Positions 25,401 through 39,352 of a DNA stretch of 64,000 nucleotides are shown in pieces. The first letter of the stretch is position 1; every line of letters starts with the position of its first letter. Under the pieces are notes generated by a model. That model saw only the letters and a list, made by a program, of their open reading frames with translations. It was not told where the DNA came from and ran no database searches. The stretch comes from Boswellia sacra (taxonomy: Eukaryota > Streptophyta > Magnoliopsida > Sapindales > Burseraceae): positions 620,001 to 684,000 of the forward strand of contig SNVD02011507.1 of assembly GCA_013180625.2 (NCBI GenBank). The letters run 5' to 3'. The translations under genes and the position numbers were made by a program.

Positions 25401-27618
25401 AATCCTTTAAAACCCTCAGCAAAGCAATCACAAATTGGGTAGGAATAGTTGGTAGAAAGCCGCCTCAAGCTGAAAAGCAACAAAAATACGTCATAACTTA
25501 GAAGTAAAGAAAACATACCAAGCCCAAATCTTACTATGGGTTCACTGGTAACCACAGCATAGATAAGCAAAACATTATGATGAAAATGCCAGAGTGCAAT
25601 TCAATTTCTTCAGACAATATGAATAATAAGGAAAGAAAATCAAGAACTACAAAATGTTGAGGATAACATCAGCGAAATTGCATTCAAATGTTGTATCAGA
25701 TTTCAGTTCAAGAGAGTGCTGGAGAGAGAGCATTGGACTGTCTGAGTTACATGATTCACATATATGCAGATGCTAACGTTTGAAGGAGACCTCAAAAAGG
25801 AACAGCAAATAAAATGCTGGGAAAAAAAAATGGATCCAGAACAGGCCCCACGACATTATAATTTTCAACAGTTCCAATTTGCTAATATCGCAAGCTAACA
25901 CAAAAAGTGAAAATAAGCTCAGAATAGAGCAAGAGAAAAAGGTTAAAATACATATACCGCACTCCATACAAAAAAAAAAAAAAAAAACTGTCAACCCAGC
26001 TTGCTTCTGAACACTAGTAGTCTCAAGGATCATGCATGAATAATCAACCTATAGCCTAAGAAACTGAGGTATCTGCATTTTCAAATATCTATTCAGAGAA
26101 ACTAAACTTCACAATGGTTGGTTCCACTACCCAGATGGTGTAAACTGTGTAAATATTTATATTACAAAGTCCTTAGAAAGAGCAATGATAATACAATAAA
26201 TACTTTTATGAATAAAAAGCATGAAACAAAGAGGAAAGGACAAAATTAAGTATAAGCTTCATCAATGTAAAGAAGAAACAATAAAAATTCCTTTTTTCAG
26301 TTTATGCTGGGTGAGATTTAGTTGTTTATTAAAGAAGAAATCTTATATGACTTTGTGAGCGCAAGCACACACACATACATATGTACGTGTACATTGAGTA
26401 CTCATAGAAGTCTTTTAACACAATTAAGAAAGATACAACAAAGTTTGTGAACAGGAAATTAAAAAAAAAAAAAAATCATTAAGGCCAACAGCAAAGACCA
26501 AGAGAAAGTACCTTTTCATTCTTTCTGTATCAATGCAGAATGAAGCATCTCTGGCTACCTACAAAAACAGCGATGCCAATGTATGTTAATACTTATTAAT
26601 GCACCAAATATGCAAAAATGCTTTCTGATCTGTCAACAAACTTTCTGGTTAACAAGTGAAACTTCCAGAAAATACATATTCAAAATGTTGAAAAGAATGA
26701 CACAGAGAACATAGGGATGCACAAGAATACTTAGAACATATAGATACCTGATGTGCCCATGAGTAAACTAATAAAACAATGTATTAAAAAATTGGGAAAT
26801 AAGTTATAACTTGACAAGTTCCTAATTTCAATTATGATATGAGCCTGACACAGCATGCGATATGGCAACCATTATACGAATGAAAAACAACAAAGATAGA
26901 CAACAATAAAGTAACACTCATTTCAATTGGAAAATACCTGCTTGGTCATTGAACACTGATACTTGTCTCCACAGGACCAACATTGACAAGCACTCAATAT
27001 AACTTGGATTTTGACCGAAACAGAATAGCACATTTCTTGGACAGGAAAATGCTTGTGGTGGCTACACAACTTTAAAAACTTTACAGATGAAGGTCACATT
27101 TTGAAATTGATGACCTACAGCAGGGAACAAACGGAAGAATAAAGAGAACGTACTCAAACTCTTAAGAGTATCTCCAACATAATGAATTACTTCCTGAAAA
27201 CGCATGCTGATGTCAGAAAACAAACCAAAAAAAGCCACTAAAATGTTATCAGTTGCGTAATCAAAATTAAGAGGGATGCAAAAAAGGAAGGAATGGGAAT
27301 ATTGGAAACAGAGGTTTCTTAAAACATCATATCAACAAAGAACACTTTGTGGGAAAAATCAATAAATTAATAATTAATGTCTAAATGAACTTCCATGATA
27401 CACAAATTACAAATTGTATTTGGCACAGAATGCACCATGAATTACAAGTTTTTGGGATTTCGATCCCAAGGGGCAATTACAAGGAGGATGGAGCAATGCA
27501 TGTAAGCGGAGATTATCTCAACCCCTCCCATAATGCTGATACCGAAGTAAATCCCAGATATCGAGGTGGCAAGCGATCACATAGAGAATTCTGCTTCCTT
27601 CCATGACTCACATACCAA
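22420..27618. other. Long intergenic region, no firm gene
   Basis: AT-rich DNA. A minus-strand stretch at 23740-24033 begins MDFDDQNNNFDNDCDYQLII and weakly recalls the N-terminus of Harbinger ALP1-like transposases; I would not call it a gene. Part of 25200-27600 may be the 3' UTR or downstream DNA of the Bruno-like gene. Confidence 0.4.
24306..24736. mobile_element. Possible MITE-like element, about 430 bp
   Basis: The left edge GGTCCTGTTCTTTCTTGTTT and the right edge on the other strand GGGTGTGTTTTATTTTGTTT are related, and ATTCATTTCCAAACACATAT occurs twice inside. Exact ends and target duplication are not clear. Confidence 0.35.
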
Positions 27619-30600
27619 TCAATAAGGTTTATTCTGTTTGTTGTCTCTCTTAAGCTGAACTTTCAATTTCTTACCACCTAATTGGCATCCATTCATCATA
27701 GCAATGGCACTTTGAGCAGCTGCTGGTGAGTCATAACTTACAAATCCTGCAAGAAAGAGGCTTATTAAGATGTACAACTCTGCAATTTATAAAATAGATT
27801 CAAAGCTAATGGACAATGCGCTCACCAAAACATTTGCTTACACCAGTTGCTTTATCAACGAAAACTTTGGCACTCAAGACCCTACCAAATTGTTGAAAAG
27901 CATTGGCAAGTTCTAGGTCACCAAATTCTTGTGGAATGTGATAAATGAATAGATTAGCACCAGGTGGACCTAAGAAGATAGCATAATTAATGGAATGGAC
28001 CAGCAAAAACTCTCCATTAGAAAACAACTGAAATGCATCAAAAGATCACAAACCTTCAACCTGACCCCCAGAACTTGTACCGGGACTGGATGAGGTTGCT
28101 GAATTACTGTTTGTAGCAACAGGTGTTACCGAACCAGGTGAACTACTCAAAGGCCGGGGACTCAACATTCCTCCAGGATATGCCATGGGATACTGAAGAC
28201 CAGGCACACCAGGATAAGCAGAGCCCACATAACTTGCAGGAGGCATTGCAAAATTTCTGGGGCCCATGCTAGGTGAGAAGTCAGGTGCCGCTCCACGCAA
28301 AGCATTTCCTTGATTTACAGGAGGAACTAGACTATGAAAGGCATGTTGATTCTGCATTGGTGGTAGGCGGTACGGCATAAGTCCATAAGTTCCAGGAGCC
28401 TACAGAGAGAACAAGGAGAAAGTGTGGAACAAATTCAAAGAAGGCGATAACACATTTATTTGTGGAGCTCATAGATAGAAGGAAATTAAGTTCTAAAATA
28501 TTAACCTAAAAGCACAGCAAGAAAATGAACAAACTCTTGGTAAAGAGACTATAACGGAACTTACCTGATATCCATATCCATTATATGGGGGAACATAACC
28601 AACTGGCAAGGCTCCAAACAATGAGGGATGTTGTGAATCAGCATTTGGTACATTAGAGGCCTGGGATTGAGCTTTCTGAGCCCTTCTAGCTTGTCTTTCC
28701 TTTTCTGTATCTGCCCATTTGACAACCAATGGAACACTTGAACCCTGACAGAACCAAAAAAGAAAATAATAATAACAATAATAATATTAATAATAATAAT
28801 AATCAGAATAAAGCCAGAGAAATCAAAAATTCACATCAGTGCCAAGCTTTCAGTTACATGTAAGCAAATTGTAACATAAACTTGACTCAACCTTGAAAAT
28901 AATTCGATATATTTAGAGGAAATATACTCAAGACTTAACACATTGAGGTTGATCACTGTAGGCTTAGCTGGTATTCAGAAATCTAATGAAGAAAATATGA
29001 GAGAGGAAAGTGCATTCACAGCTTGCAACACAAATTTCAAGTAAAAAATCGAAATATAAAACTCAGATGTCCTTCTCCAGGGAAAGTTAAAAACTTATCA
29101 GCATAATATACTAAAGCAGTTTCTTTCTATAATACCAGACAACAAAAATATATTCCCAAGATCAAGCACCAAATACATAGACCACAAATTTTTAGATTAA
29201 TGGCAACTATAAGGAACATATAAACAAACCTCCATTTTATGCTTTCCATTGACAGCCTCCAAGGCTGCAAGGGCTTGTTCTTTTGTCTCGTACTTCAGAA
29301 AAGCACAACCTGTAAGTGGTTTGGAAACAATCAACCCAGGAGGCAAAAATAAAACAAAAATCAGGATCTTAGAACAAGTACCTTTACTAGTTTGTTGAGA
29401 ACCTCTTAAAATCTGTAAATCCTTTATTGTCCCGTATTTAGAGAAAAGAGAAGAAACTTCAGCTTCAGATACATTTTTTGGCAGCATACCAACAAATAGT
29501 TTGTGTTCTAGATTGCAAAGACAAAAAAGAGAATCCATCAGAATACATGAAACAATTTTTAGCACTAAAAACACCACCAAAGGACTGGCATCAGATAAAC
29601 GAGATTACTGCTGCAACAACACACAGAAATCTTCTAAAGAACTGATAAGTACCAAACATTGAAAACATATTATACCTAGCCTTTCCAATTCGCCATCCGC
29701 ATATTTGACTTGCAGTGGACTAGATGCCTGAATTGGACAATGATCAAGATGCCTTTTCAATTAGAGGGAGAATCACAAATGCGTTACACCATAAGAGACG
29801 AAGAGCAGTGTAGTTTAAAATCAGAAATGACAAATGAGGTAAAGCAAGCGATATCAATAACTAAACATACAAGCACTTATTAATTTTTTTCATTTCTATG
29901 GAAAGTTCTCACGAATTGGATTTAATCAATAGGTTCAAAGCACAAGACATAATAAACTAGCACGTACAGACAAGAATCAAACTGAAATCTTGCTTGGCAA
30001 TCATTTTAAAGCCCAATGAGTCCTCAATTAGGTTTTCTCAAGAGAACTCTAGCACCTAGACCAGAAAAATTTTGACTGGAACAAGGTAGCGTCGGTTACA
30101 AACGTGGTTATAATGACAATCACTGATTATGACTCTTCGTTCTATACAATATAAAAAGAAATTTCACCGCAATGTGAAAATGATGCCAACATTCTAAAAT
30201 GATATTGTCAATAACCTCAGAAGGGTCTTCAATAACATACTTGTAAGCTGCAAATTTCTCGCGCACACATTGAATGTCATCGTGTTAAACCTAGTAACTC
30301 AGTTTTATGACTTCATCATCTTCAGGCCGGTGCATGAGCATAATAAATCAGTTACTAGATACAAATTCATGGATATCAATAATATTTTAACAGCATTTGT
30401 CCATTTCTCCCACTTCATTTGTAACACTCTGCAGATAGTTCTCAGTACTTGACCTTGTTAACAGTAGACGAAACTGCCAAAATATAAAAGCATCTGCAAA
30501 TTGCATTTCAGCAAAACCCATCAACTTTTTTTCCTCCTACATTACATCATGTTTCCTTTTTCATCTACTCACTAGTAACAGCTGACTCGAAAGCTTTGTT

Positions 30601-31345
30601 GCGCTTAACAAAAAGAATACCAAGTATAAATAATTATTACTTAGAATAACTATTAATCACAATGTGAAGTAATCTACAAATTCAAAATCAGTAAATCAGG
30701 TAGTTATTTCCAGTTCACTACCAAAGGATACCACAAAAATGTCAACAAAAGTGGTAGTTGGACACTGCAGAGCTGCTTATATATTTGACCAAGTCATTAG
30801 ATCTAACGATCGTTGGAATAAGCCATGAAACTTAAATTCTTACATTAGCAACTGAAAATTTACAGCGTAATCAACAAGAAAAAACAAAACAAAACATGAT
30901 TGAACTAACCCCAGGCAATGTCTTCTTATTATGACAGGCATTGACCGCCTTATCGGCCTCCTGTCTCGACGGACATATAACAAAACAACAACCTACGAAG
31001 CAGATACTCCAAGATTAGGGTTCAAAACGCACCGCAAAACAAACGAACCAGACAAATCTCAACCGAAACGAAACAAATCACGCATTATCAACCTAACACG
31101 AGAATTTACAAAAAAAAAAAAAAAAGTACAAGCAAGAAAGAACAAGTAGTGTAATAATGTAAGATTTGAAACTAACCTCTGGAGGCGCGAGTGGTCTTGT
31201 CTTTGATGATGTTGACCTCGTCTACGAGAGCGAACTCTTTGAACATTGCGAGAAGCTGAGCTTCGGTCATGTGTTTGGGGACTTGACCTACGAAGAGCTT
31301 AACGCTTTCGTCGCTCAATTTCTTCTCCTTTTTACCCTCCGCCAT
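27619..31345 (-). CDS. BRN1-like: Bruno-like (CELF-type) RNA-binding protein, 435 aa
   Basis: Nine exons: 31177-31345, 30910-30992, 29676-29727, 29382-29507, 29230-29309, 28565-28744, 28054-28399, 27826-27969 and 27619-27746; all phases agree. Three RRMs are visible: RRM1 from VKLFVGQVP (residue 15) with [12 protein letters not shown]2 from HKLFVGMLP (103) with KGCAFLKY, RRM3 from NLFIYHIPQ (351) with KCFGFVSY. A Pro/Gly/Ser/Met-rich linker separates RRM2 and RRM3. This two-plus-one layout defines CELF/Bruno proteins, which bind mRNA 3' UTRs and affect decay, translation or splicing; Arabidopsis BRN1/RBP-DR1 (At4g03110) affects SOC1 mRNA and defence. The neighbour order also fits that locus. 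Confidence 0.94.
28757..28801. repeat. (AAT)n microsatellite in intron 5 of the Bruno-like gene
   Basis: Mostly AAT triplets with a few interruptions, starting 13 bp into the acceptor side of the intron. Confidence 0.85.
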
Positions 31346-34300
31346 GAATGCCTGAAGACACACCAACACGGAGGCGAAACAAAACTCAACTTCTCGCTCT
31401 GTGTCTCCGGTTCAAGCTCTTTGTCTTGGTTTCTCTCTCTAGAATTTTGCTCGTTTAGCGCCTGGTTTTCTCTCTCTAGATTTTTTCTCTTTCTTCGTGG
31501 AGTCGTCGCTTTTTGTTTTTGTTTGGGGAAATTGGGGATTTCTGGATGGCAAACTTGGATCTTCAGTGGATTTATTGTAATTAAATTACATCTAACTGGG
31601 CATCCCTTTCCCTTTATTTACGATTTTAACCTTACAGCTGTTTCGTTTCTGGGCTCGATTACGGGTGTACCTGCACCGTTGTTTGAAGAAGCTCGGTCTT
31701 GTACTTTGATGACTGGATTGTCCGAAATGACTTTTCTGCCCTTTCCTTGTCTTATTCGCAATATTTTTCTGACGAAAAGAGAAGTTTTTCGTAAAAATAT
31801 TTTGAAGAGCGGCCTCGTGGATCATGTGGGGCAGATGCGCCTTGTTGGCTTGGACAATCATTTAAAATTGTCTTAATTGGCATTTCTCTTTTAAAATTAT
31901 ATTATTTTTATTCCTCACACACCCACTTATTTGATTCCACATGGCATGAAATCTCAAAATATGAAAAGATTTGCTTAGAAATTGGGTTGAATAATTATAG
32001 CGAATTTAATAATATTTATAAAAGAAAAATGTTCTATATACATCAACGTCAGTGTGTTCTCAATCAATAATTTCATTTGAAAACACTTATGTGAACTATA
32101 GAGCTTTAGTGGTTGGCTATGAAAGTAAAATCTTGGAATTAGAAATTGAGAAGAAAGAGACACAGTGCAAAGTGTTGTCTACTTGTATTGCTAGAATTTG
32201 GTACGCCAACTTCAGTTATGAATAGGTGGTCGGAGAGGATGGCTGGCTTATTGTCAAAAACAAGTTTTCCCTCATTTCTTTTGAAATCACCCACCAAGTG
32301 ACATGTCCACTCTCCCTGGCGTTGTGTTGGTTTGGGCTTGACCATGCCTTAAAGAAACAGACATGATATACTGATACATGTCGACCTTTTGTTTTCCCCT
32401 TGATTCATTTGCGTGGCTGATTCGCCTTGAATCTGGATCGAAATCCTGTAAGTTATTTGGTTCCATAGCTTCAACAAAGTGGACAAGATGGAGCAATGAA
32501 CACAGCATTTAACTTTTTAGAACAAAAAGTATCTTTCTAGTTAAAAACAATAAAGTGTTGTTCTACCCTTTAATTAAGTTTTCAATTTATGATAGTACTA
32601 TTTTGCTAGCAACTTGTTGATTATTTACGTACCGATATAAAGGTTTCATATATTATCCAACTGTCTCTTTACATTATTTGATCTAAAATATGGATTTTAT
32701 ATAACAAATAAGCGCTGTATTCTTCGAATAAGCTATACTTTGGTAGTTTTCATTTTTCAAACCATATACTACCACGTATTGAGGAGTGTTTTCTTCAATA
32801 AGTAATGGTTTTGGTTCCTTAAGAAATTAGATAAAGAAAAGTTCTATAATACTAATTAATTTTTAAAAGGAAAAGATTATATAATGTATGACATTATCTT
32901 ATGCTATATATCAAATATAAAATCAAAATCAAATTTATAATATCCATCGACATTAACAAGGAGATTCCTAAACTATGTATTGTGCCCCTTGCCCGTGCAC
33001 CTAAAAATAAAAATTAAAAATTAAAAAATATGAAAATATGAAATGACCCAATAAGGATACAGAAATGAATTGACCACGTCTAGTTTTCCGGGTCATTTTC
33101 AGTAGGGAGAAAAGAGGTACGGATACCGTTAAGTTGTTAAGGGTAAGATGGAGACCTTGGAGCAACGGGGGCAGGACCGTAAAAACAGATAGAAGGGTAC
33201 AATGGTAGATTAGCGTGAAAACCGAGGCACGAAGATAAGTGCGCCAGACTGTCCCGCCAAGCCATCCTCCAAGGTTCCAACACTGTCACTTCTGTTCCCA
33301 TTGCAACTTGCAGTGCACCCTTCTCCACACATCACCTGTAATTTTAACTCCGTTAAAAATATTTTATCATCCTTTTTACGGTCAAAACACCAATTTCACC
33401 GACATCCCTAACAAGTTCCACCGATGAGATGAATAAGCCAAAAATTATTAATAAAGTAAAAAATATTTAATTAATTGATAAATGCTGGGGTTGCTTTGAA
33501 AAAAGCAAGATGAATTAGGACATATTTGAATTTGATGCATGACATGAGAAGAAAGATGACATCTAAATATAAATATAATATACTGATTGGCAGCGACCAA
33601 TAGCCAGCAAAGCTTTAGTGGGTGGGACCCTAAAAATCTGCATCTAAAGTTAAGACTATCGTTCGGGTCAAAATGCCGTAAGTGGGTTGATGATGATGAC
33701 TAGAGTTTTGTTTTGATATTTGGAGTTGATACCAGATGGACTTCGGATAACATGGAACATTGCTTGTCTTGTGTCTTTGGGCCAAACAGTGTCCAGTGGG
33801 GCGACATGTGACAGCATATGCTCCCATCCGCTCCTTTGCCAATCTCTCAATTATAAAAATAAACCAGTCATTTCCAACGCTTGTTCAAATCGAACGGATA
33901 CTCAAGCAATACATTAACCTTCAGCACCGGTCCCTTTAGCTCTATCATTAGTTAAATTGAAAAATAGGTGCTGGCTGGGGGGATACGAAAACAACTAACA
34001 AGTAAGAGCAATATAATATGCGACACGCCATAGAGCTTCCAAGCTATTATCGCAAAAATGCAGCTCCTACAGTAAATTTCATTTTAAGAGATGGAGTGTG
34101 CCTTAAGAAAACTTTAAATAAAGTCAAATATGAGTCGGTTGTACCTAAAACTTTAATCAAGGGAGTATCAGGTCAAACACATACCAACAATTCTACTTCT
34201 AAGAGTGTTCCTTCGTTGCCTTCCAACTGATAATGCTAATCACTAAATATTGATCAAGGAAGATAATAACCAGATATAATGAAGACAAAAACAGGAGGCT

Positions 34301-34732
34301 ACACAGTTTTGTCGAAACTAATTAATTGAGAAATCCTTTATTGATAAGTCATGCCACTGATACAAGAATATTAAGTTTGATAAGCAGAAGGATGCTCATT
34401 TGGGGCTGAGAAACAATTAATCGAGCAATCCTTTTACTGATACAATCATGACAAAAACGTAAGTTTAAGAGACCAGAAATTGAAGAGTTATACACAGCTA
34501 GACCCAGGAAAAAATGTGGCAACTGCCGAAAAAAATGTTGCAACTCCTCTGAAACTTTTTCATTGGAACCCAACTAAACATCGGTTCCCCTATAATGAAT
34601 GGTATTCCTAGCAACACAAGAATTTTTTTTTTTAAGGAAAAAAAAAAAAAAAAGATAACTTCCCTTAGTTGGCATGTGCTGGCTATATATGCTCACTGTT
34701 TGCATTTCAAAATACAGCATTATGCCACACCA
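31346..34732. other. Intergenic region, Bruno-like gene to mitochondrial carrier gene
   Basis: Starts with the 5' UTR and CT-rich promoter of the Bruno-like gene (to about 31500). A moderate-GC stretch at 33100-33330 and a 15-base poly-A at 34639 are the only marked features. Open stretches on both strands look random. Confidence 0.5.
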
Positions 34733-37614
34733 CTAGATTCCATCTAATCCAGCAAGCTTACGTAGCTTCTCACAGAGAATAAAGGTAATTGTACTTTGTG
34801 GACCCAATCTTGCAAAAATCGCAAAGCCCCTACAAAAATTTTAATGAAACAGTCTACATGTTAGCATCATCTACTACAATGTCCAAACAGGTTTTACAAT
34901 ATGAGTTAAAAGCTGAAACAGAATCTGAAGACATAAAATGTACTTTAAAAAAATTTATTGTAACTCTCCATCAGTGAGCCAAAATTCTATGTAGTATGCA
35001 TTGAAGCAAACATGATTGGAAAATTCAAACCATGGCTAAAAACACGATTTAAAATCATCACCCTTTATAAAGTGCCCTGAAGCTTTCTGTTCGCACAACC
35101 TGAAAATACACATCACAAAAAGATTAGACAAGAAGACATGCAAGGAAGGCTGTGATAGAAAGAGATTCACCCTTCTATATATAAATGGAAGAGAAAATGA
35201 ACCAAAAAAAGGGCGGGAAGAAGAAGAATCTGATTTCTAGCAATCTTCGTGGAAAAAAATCAAAATTCTTAGCCACACCGAGCCTTCCATCATCAGATTG
35301 TTAGTTAGACAAAAATCCAAAACACTAAAGAAAGTTAACACAACTCCTATCATCTAAAAATTTCAGAGGAATTTTGAAGCCTGAAGAGGCAAAATCTGCA
35401 TATAAATGTCATTCTGTTTCAATTATACAAGAAAGCCAATCCCAATGATGAATAAGTAAAAAGAATGGTCTAAAACAAGATTGCAAGGAAAAATATTAAA
35501 AAGGTTGAAAAAAAGGATACCTGATATGCACAGTGAAATCCATTTTTGTAGTTCCCAACTTTTCCAGATTCTCTTTGCAACATAAGACGGGTCTTGACCA
35601 TGTCCACGGGTGTGGTTATGAGGGTACTCACTGTGCCTGCAACTGTACTTGATCTTCATAAAGTACACATACATTTATTCAGTTAGATATCAACGAAATA
35701 TACTTTTTCAGTAACAGCATGGCATGTGCAGCTCTTCTTGTGCATCTCATGACAGCATTAATTTTGGGAATAAATGGTGTCAACTTTCAAAAACATCAAA
35801 AGGTTGGGCTTTGCATTTGCCAGTTTATTGCAAATCTAATGACAAAACAATATACCATGATTTATCATGCTAATATTCTGCAAATACTTTAATAAGATAA
35901 CAAAAACTCTCCCCAGAACATTTATTCAGTTTGGACCTTGACAAGACTTTACCACATGGAGAAGACTTTGATCTTTGGTCATCTCTAGCTTTTCTGTTAT
36001 AGCAGAAAATTTTAACCAGCGTATACAATTATAATAATAACTTGTCCACAATTTTTGGTCTTTTTATCACTTATTTGCATTGTTTTTTCCCAACAAATTT
36101 AAGGTTTAAAAGTACACTAGCATTTCAACACACTGTGTCTAATTTAATTAAACTCAACTTGAATTAATTGGCATATATTGGAGGGAAAAAAAGAAGAAGC
36201 TAAGAAGAGTGCCATACATCAGATGTAGATGAAATCCTTCTTCAAGAGGTGTCCACTTAACCAAAATCTGCATCATCAAATATTAGGGAAAACTTTTCAA
36301 CTACAATAATTTAACTGAAAAAACAATGGACAAGAACTCCATCAGGCAAGAAAAATTTATGAACCATGGAAATTACTTCTTGGATACTCAAAGTGAAAAA
36401 TGGAATGCTTAGAACTTGACCCGCTTGGATTCATCATATGTTGCAAGCTGTGAGGCAGTCAAAGCAGCAGCTCTGGCCATGGCAGGACCAACCCCCTTCC
36501 ACAGAGCTCTTACTCCTTCTTCAGATACAAGACCACGCATCTCTGCAACTGGCCCTCGTTTCATTGTGGAATTCATCTGCAACCTCACCTAACACACGCA
36601 AAAGGATTTATCAGACCAAGTCTAAAAAAGGTTCAGGAAGACTAACCACAAAGTATACCTTCAAAACTTCAGTTGGATTGGTCAGTGCAGTTGCAGTTGC
36701 ACCAGAAAATGCTCCAGATGCAATTTTAACAAGGATATTGGTTGAACCAAATGCCCAATCAAAGGCATATTTTGAGGGCTCATACAAGCCCAAACGCAGA
36801 CCACCATACAAAACCGATCTTGTTAGGGCAGGTGTCAATCCCAGATACAAAGACCTTGGACCTTCATTTTTCAATATTTGAACAAATAATTGTCCCTGCA
36901 CAAATCCATACATTAACAAATCTCACAAAAATAATCTAATAAACCAGAGCATAATTATGAAATAAATTTTAAAGGTCAGCACGGTACCATTCCAGTCAAA
37001 GGTCCTCTCTGACCAACAAGTTGCATTTGCAGCCTTACTTTGAGTACATCTGCATTCCAAGCTTAGATATATTAAATACTGTAAATCCCCATTAGAGACT
37101 CAAAAAGGTTGTGTTATTCAGTAACCTTAATGTTCGAAAACATCTTCTCTACTTTAAAATGCAATTTCAATCCATTTATCCATATCCTTCATTAAATTGA
37201 CCGACAAGCTCATAATAATTCAAGAAAATTAATGAATTTTCAGCTTACAAGATGATTACACACGTAATGAAATCTAAAATAGCAAGGCATCCAAGTTACT
37301 GCAAAAATGGGAAAGATGGAAAGCACCTAATGGATGGGTGACACCCGTCGCTACTGCAACAGCAAGTCCGCTGGTACTAAAGTGATAAAATATATACGAT
37401 GGTGTAGCCGACGAAGTCTGTTTCTCATTCACCTCAACACTAACAGCCCCTGATCATTCCAATCAACGCATCTAACTCTCAATTAACAAACAATAACCAT
37501 AATAACAGAGAAGCAACCTTTTTTTTTTCCTTTTAAGATCCGAAAAGTGTAAAACAACGATGAAGATCCAACAGAGAATTGAAAGTTACCTGGAAGCGCA
37601 GAATCAGCAACCAT
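34733..37614 (-). CDS. Mitochondrial substrate carrier family protein, 310 aa
   Basis: Nine exons: 37590-37614, 37327-37449, 36988-37049, 36659-36895, 36421-36588, 36218-36267, 35521-35653, 35062-35099 and 34733-34829. Three repeats carry the carrier signature P-x-[DE]-x-x-[KR]: HPLDVLKVRLQ, NPTEVLKVRLQ and TPVDMVKTRLM, giving the usual six membrane helices. It belongs near the uncoupling-protein/dicarboxylate branch (ucpB-like) and should sit in the mitochondrial inner membrane; the substrate cannot be read from sequence. The C-terminus LCEKLRKLAGLDGI is complete. Two internal exons are only 50 and 38 nt. From memory the Arabidopsis counterpart is At4g03115, next to BRN1. Confidence 0.92.
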
Positions 37615-38199
37615 TTTTTTTTCTCTATTTGTTCGCGCAATTTTCCCGTCGTAGAAGTTAATGAGGCATTGTAGGATGTTTTGTTCGATGGCAGAACTGG
37701 TTCAAGAATTTTTGGTTCTCCGATGCCCAATTAGCAGCCACGTGTTTGTTGTCCAAACAAAAAGGAGATCCTGGTTTTTAAAGTGAAAGAGAATCATGAA
37801 TGTTAAGAGTATACTTTGCCTATTCCAAAAAGCGAGAGAACATGGATTTTCTCTAACAAATGCGGTCCATGTAAGTTGCATTAATTTTATATTAAGACCC
37901 ATTATTATTTTTGTACACATTTATAAGTTTAAAATTACATTTCTAATGTATCTGTAATTAATTTTTACATAATATAAATTAAATAAATAAAAGATAAAAG
38001 TAAATAAATAATTAAATTACATGATATATAATTATTCATATCATAGCAAGTCGTCAACTCAACTCAGATCTTAAAAAAAAAATGATTATAAATATAGTAT
38101 TATTAATTTTTTAAAACAACAATCTTATTATCTTTATTTTTTTGATGGTGATAGATTTTTATTTTTTAAATAATTAAATTTCTTTTTTTAACAAATAAA

Positions 38200-39220
38200 A
38201 TAAAAAATCAATTCAAGGTTATCTTAATCAATATTTGCACAATAAAAATTGATGTTGAGTGATTGTAAAATTTCTTATAATAAATATCATCACAATCTTT
38301 AGAACCTAAAACAACTAATAATTAAAAAGATAATAAAAAATTATTGCTGATATATATGTGAAATTATATTTTATATTTATCATATTATTATAGTAATAAT
38401 TTCAAAATACATGTATATTACCTATTTCATGGTAATTTATTAAAATTTACACTTTTATAACTATACCACCCTTCTAATAACCATGACTAATTTTTTTCAT
38501 ATGATGGTGATATTGTTACCTCCAACGATTAGCTGCCATGTGGCAGTTAGGAAATATTATAAAAGATAAATGTATTATACAAAATTCAAACTGTTTTTTA
38601 ACTCATTAAGTTGCACATTTTTTGAATAATATTACACATATAATCCTTTATAATTAACAAAATTTTATTAAAAATATAATTACTATATCATATATTATAA
38701 TTTTTTTATTTATTTTTATTTTATTCTTATAGTTAATTTTTATCGATTTATATTAAGAGAGATTGATTATAAATGTAATATTACTCTTTCACTCTTGGTT
38801 TTTGTCTGGTTTTATCGTAGGCAGCTTTGATTCTTGTTCTGCACGGTGCGTCCTTTAATCTTTAAAATGGGTATTTCATCCGCGCTCATGCAATGAAAAT
38901 TGATGTAAAGTAATTGTAAATTAAAATCTCATATCAACTATGGGGACATAAATCACTATAATATAATATAAAATTATTATCAATATAGATGTAGAGTTAT
39001 TTTATATTTATCGTATTATTATAATGATAATTTTATATTTTATTTGGGGCATATATTTTATTGAAATAATAGTAAATTATTAAAAATTATATTATCATAA
39101 CCTTATTACATTCTTAGCAGCAAAGTAATAAAGGAATACTTTTTATTTATGATGTGATTTGATCCTTCCAATGATTAGCCGCCACGTCGCAGTTAGTGGA
39201 TGTTACAAAATGTGGTGGCG
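38200..39220. repeat. Diverged direct duplication, two copies of about 350-380 bp
   Basis: Copy 1 (about 38200-38580) and copy 2 (about 38870-39220) share, in order, AAAATTGATGT with AGT-ATTGTAAA, a block with TTTTATATTTATC-TATTATTATA, and a moderate-GC end: AACGATTAGCTGCCATGTGG in copy 1 and AATGATTAGCCGCCACGTCG in copy 2. Copy 2 ends about 130 bp before the U1-C start codon. Confidence 0.7.
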
Positions 39221-39291
39221 TTGTTGTCAAATATGGGAAGTTTGTTTAAACCCCTCCTCTCGGTAACGAAGTAACGCATTTTCTCTCTGCT

Positions 39292-39298
39292 AGGGTTT
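39292..39298 (+). promoter_or_regulatory. Telo-box-like motif before the U1-C gene
   Basis: CTAGGGTTTTTT about 55 bp before the ATG contains AGGGTTT, the complement of the telo-box AAACCCT common in the 5' region of plant RNA-processing and translation genes. Confidence 0.4.
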
Positions 39299-39352
39299 TT
39301 TTCTGGACACAGAGCTCTAATTCTCGTGTGGCAAATTGATCTACGTGCAGCT

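Larger units (their letters stand above)
37615..39352. other. Shared upstream region between carrier and U1-C genes
   Basis: The two genes diverge across this 1.7-kb AT-rich stretch, most of which is the duplicated segment listed below. Confidence 0.6.

Noticed and set aside
24770..26033. Several hydrophobic minus-strand frames suggestive of membrane proteins.
   Set aside because: They arise from T-rich intergenic DNA, have no conserved motifs and no exon partners.
31166..31876. A 236-codon open frame on the plus strand.
   Set aside because: It lies antisense to exon 1 and the 5' region of the Bruno-like gene, has no family resemblance and is explained as a shadow of that exon.
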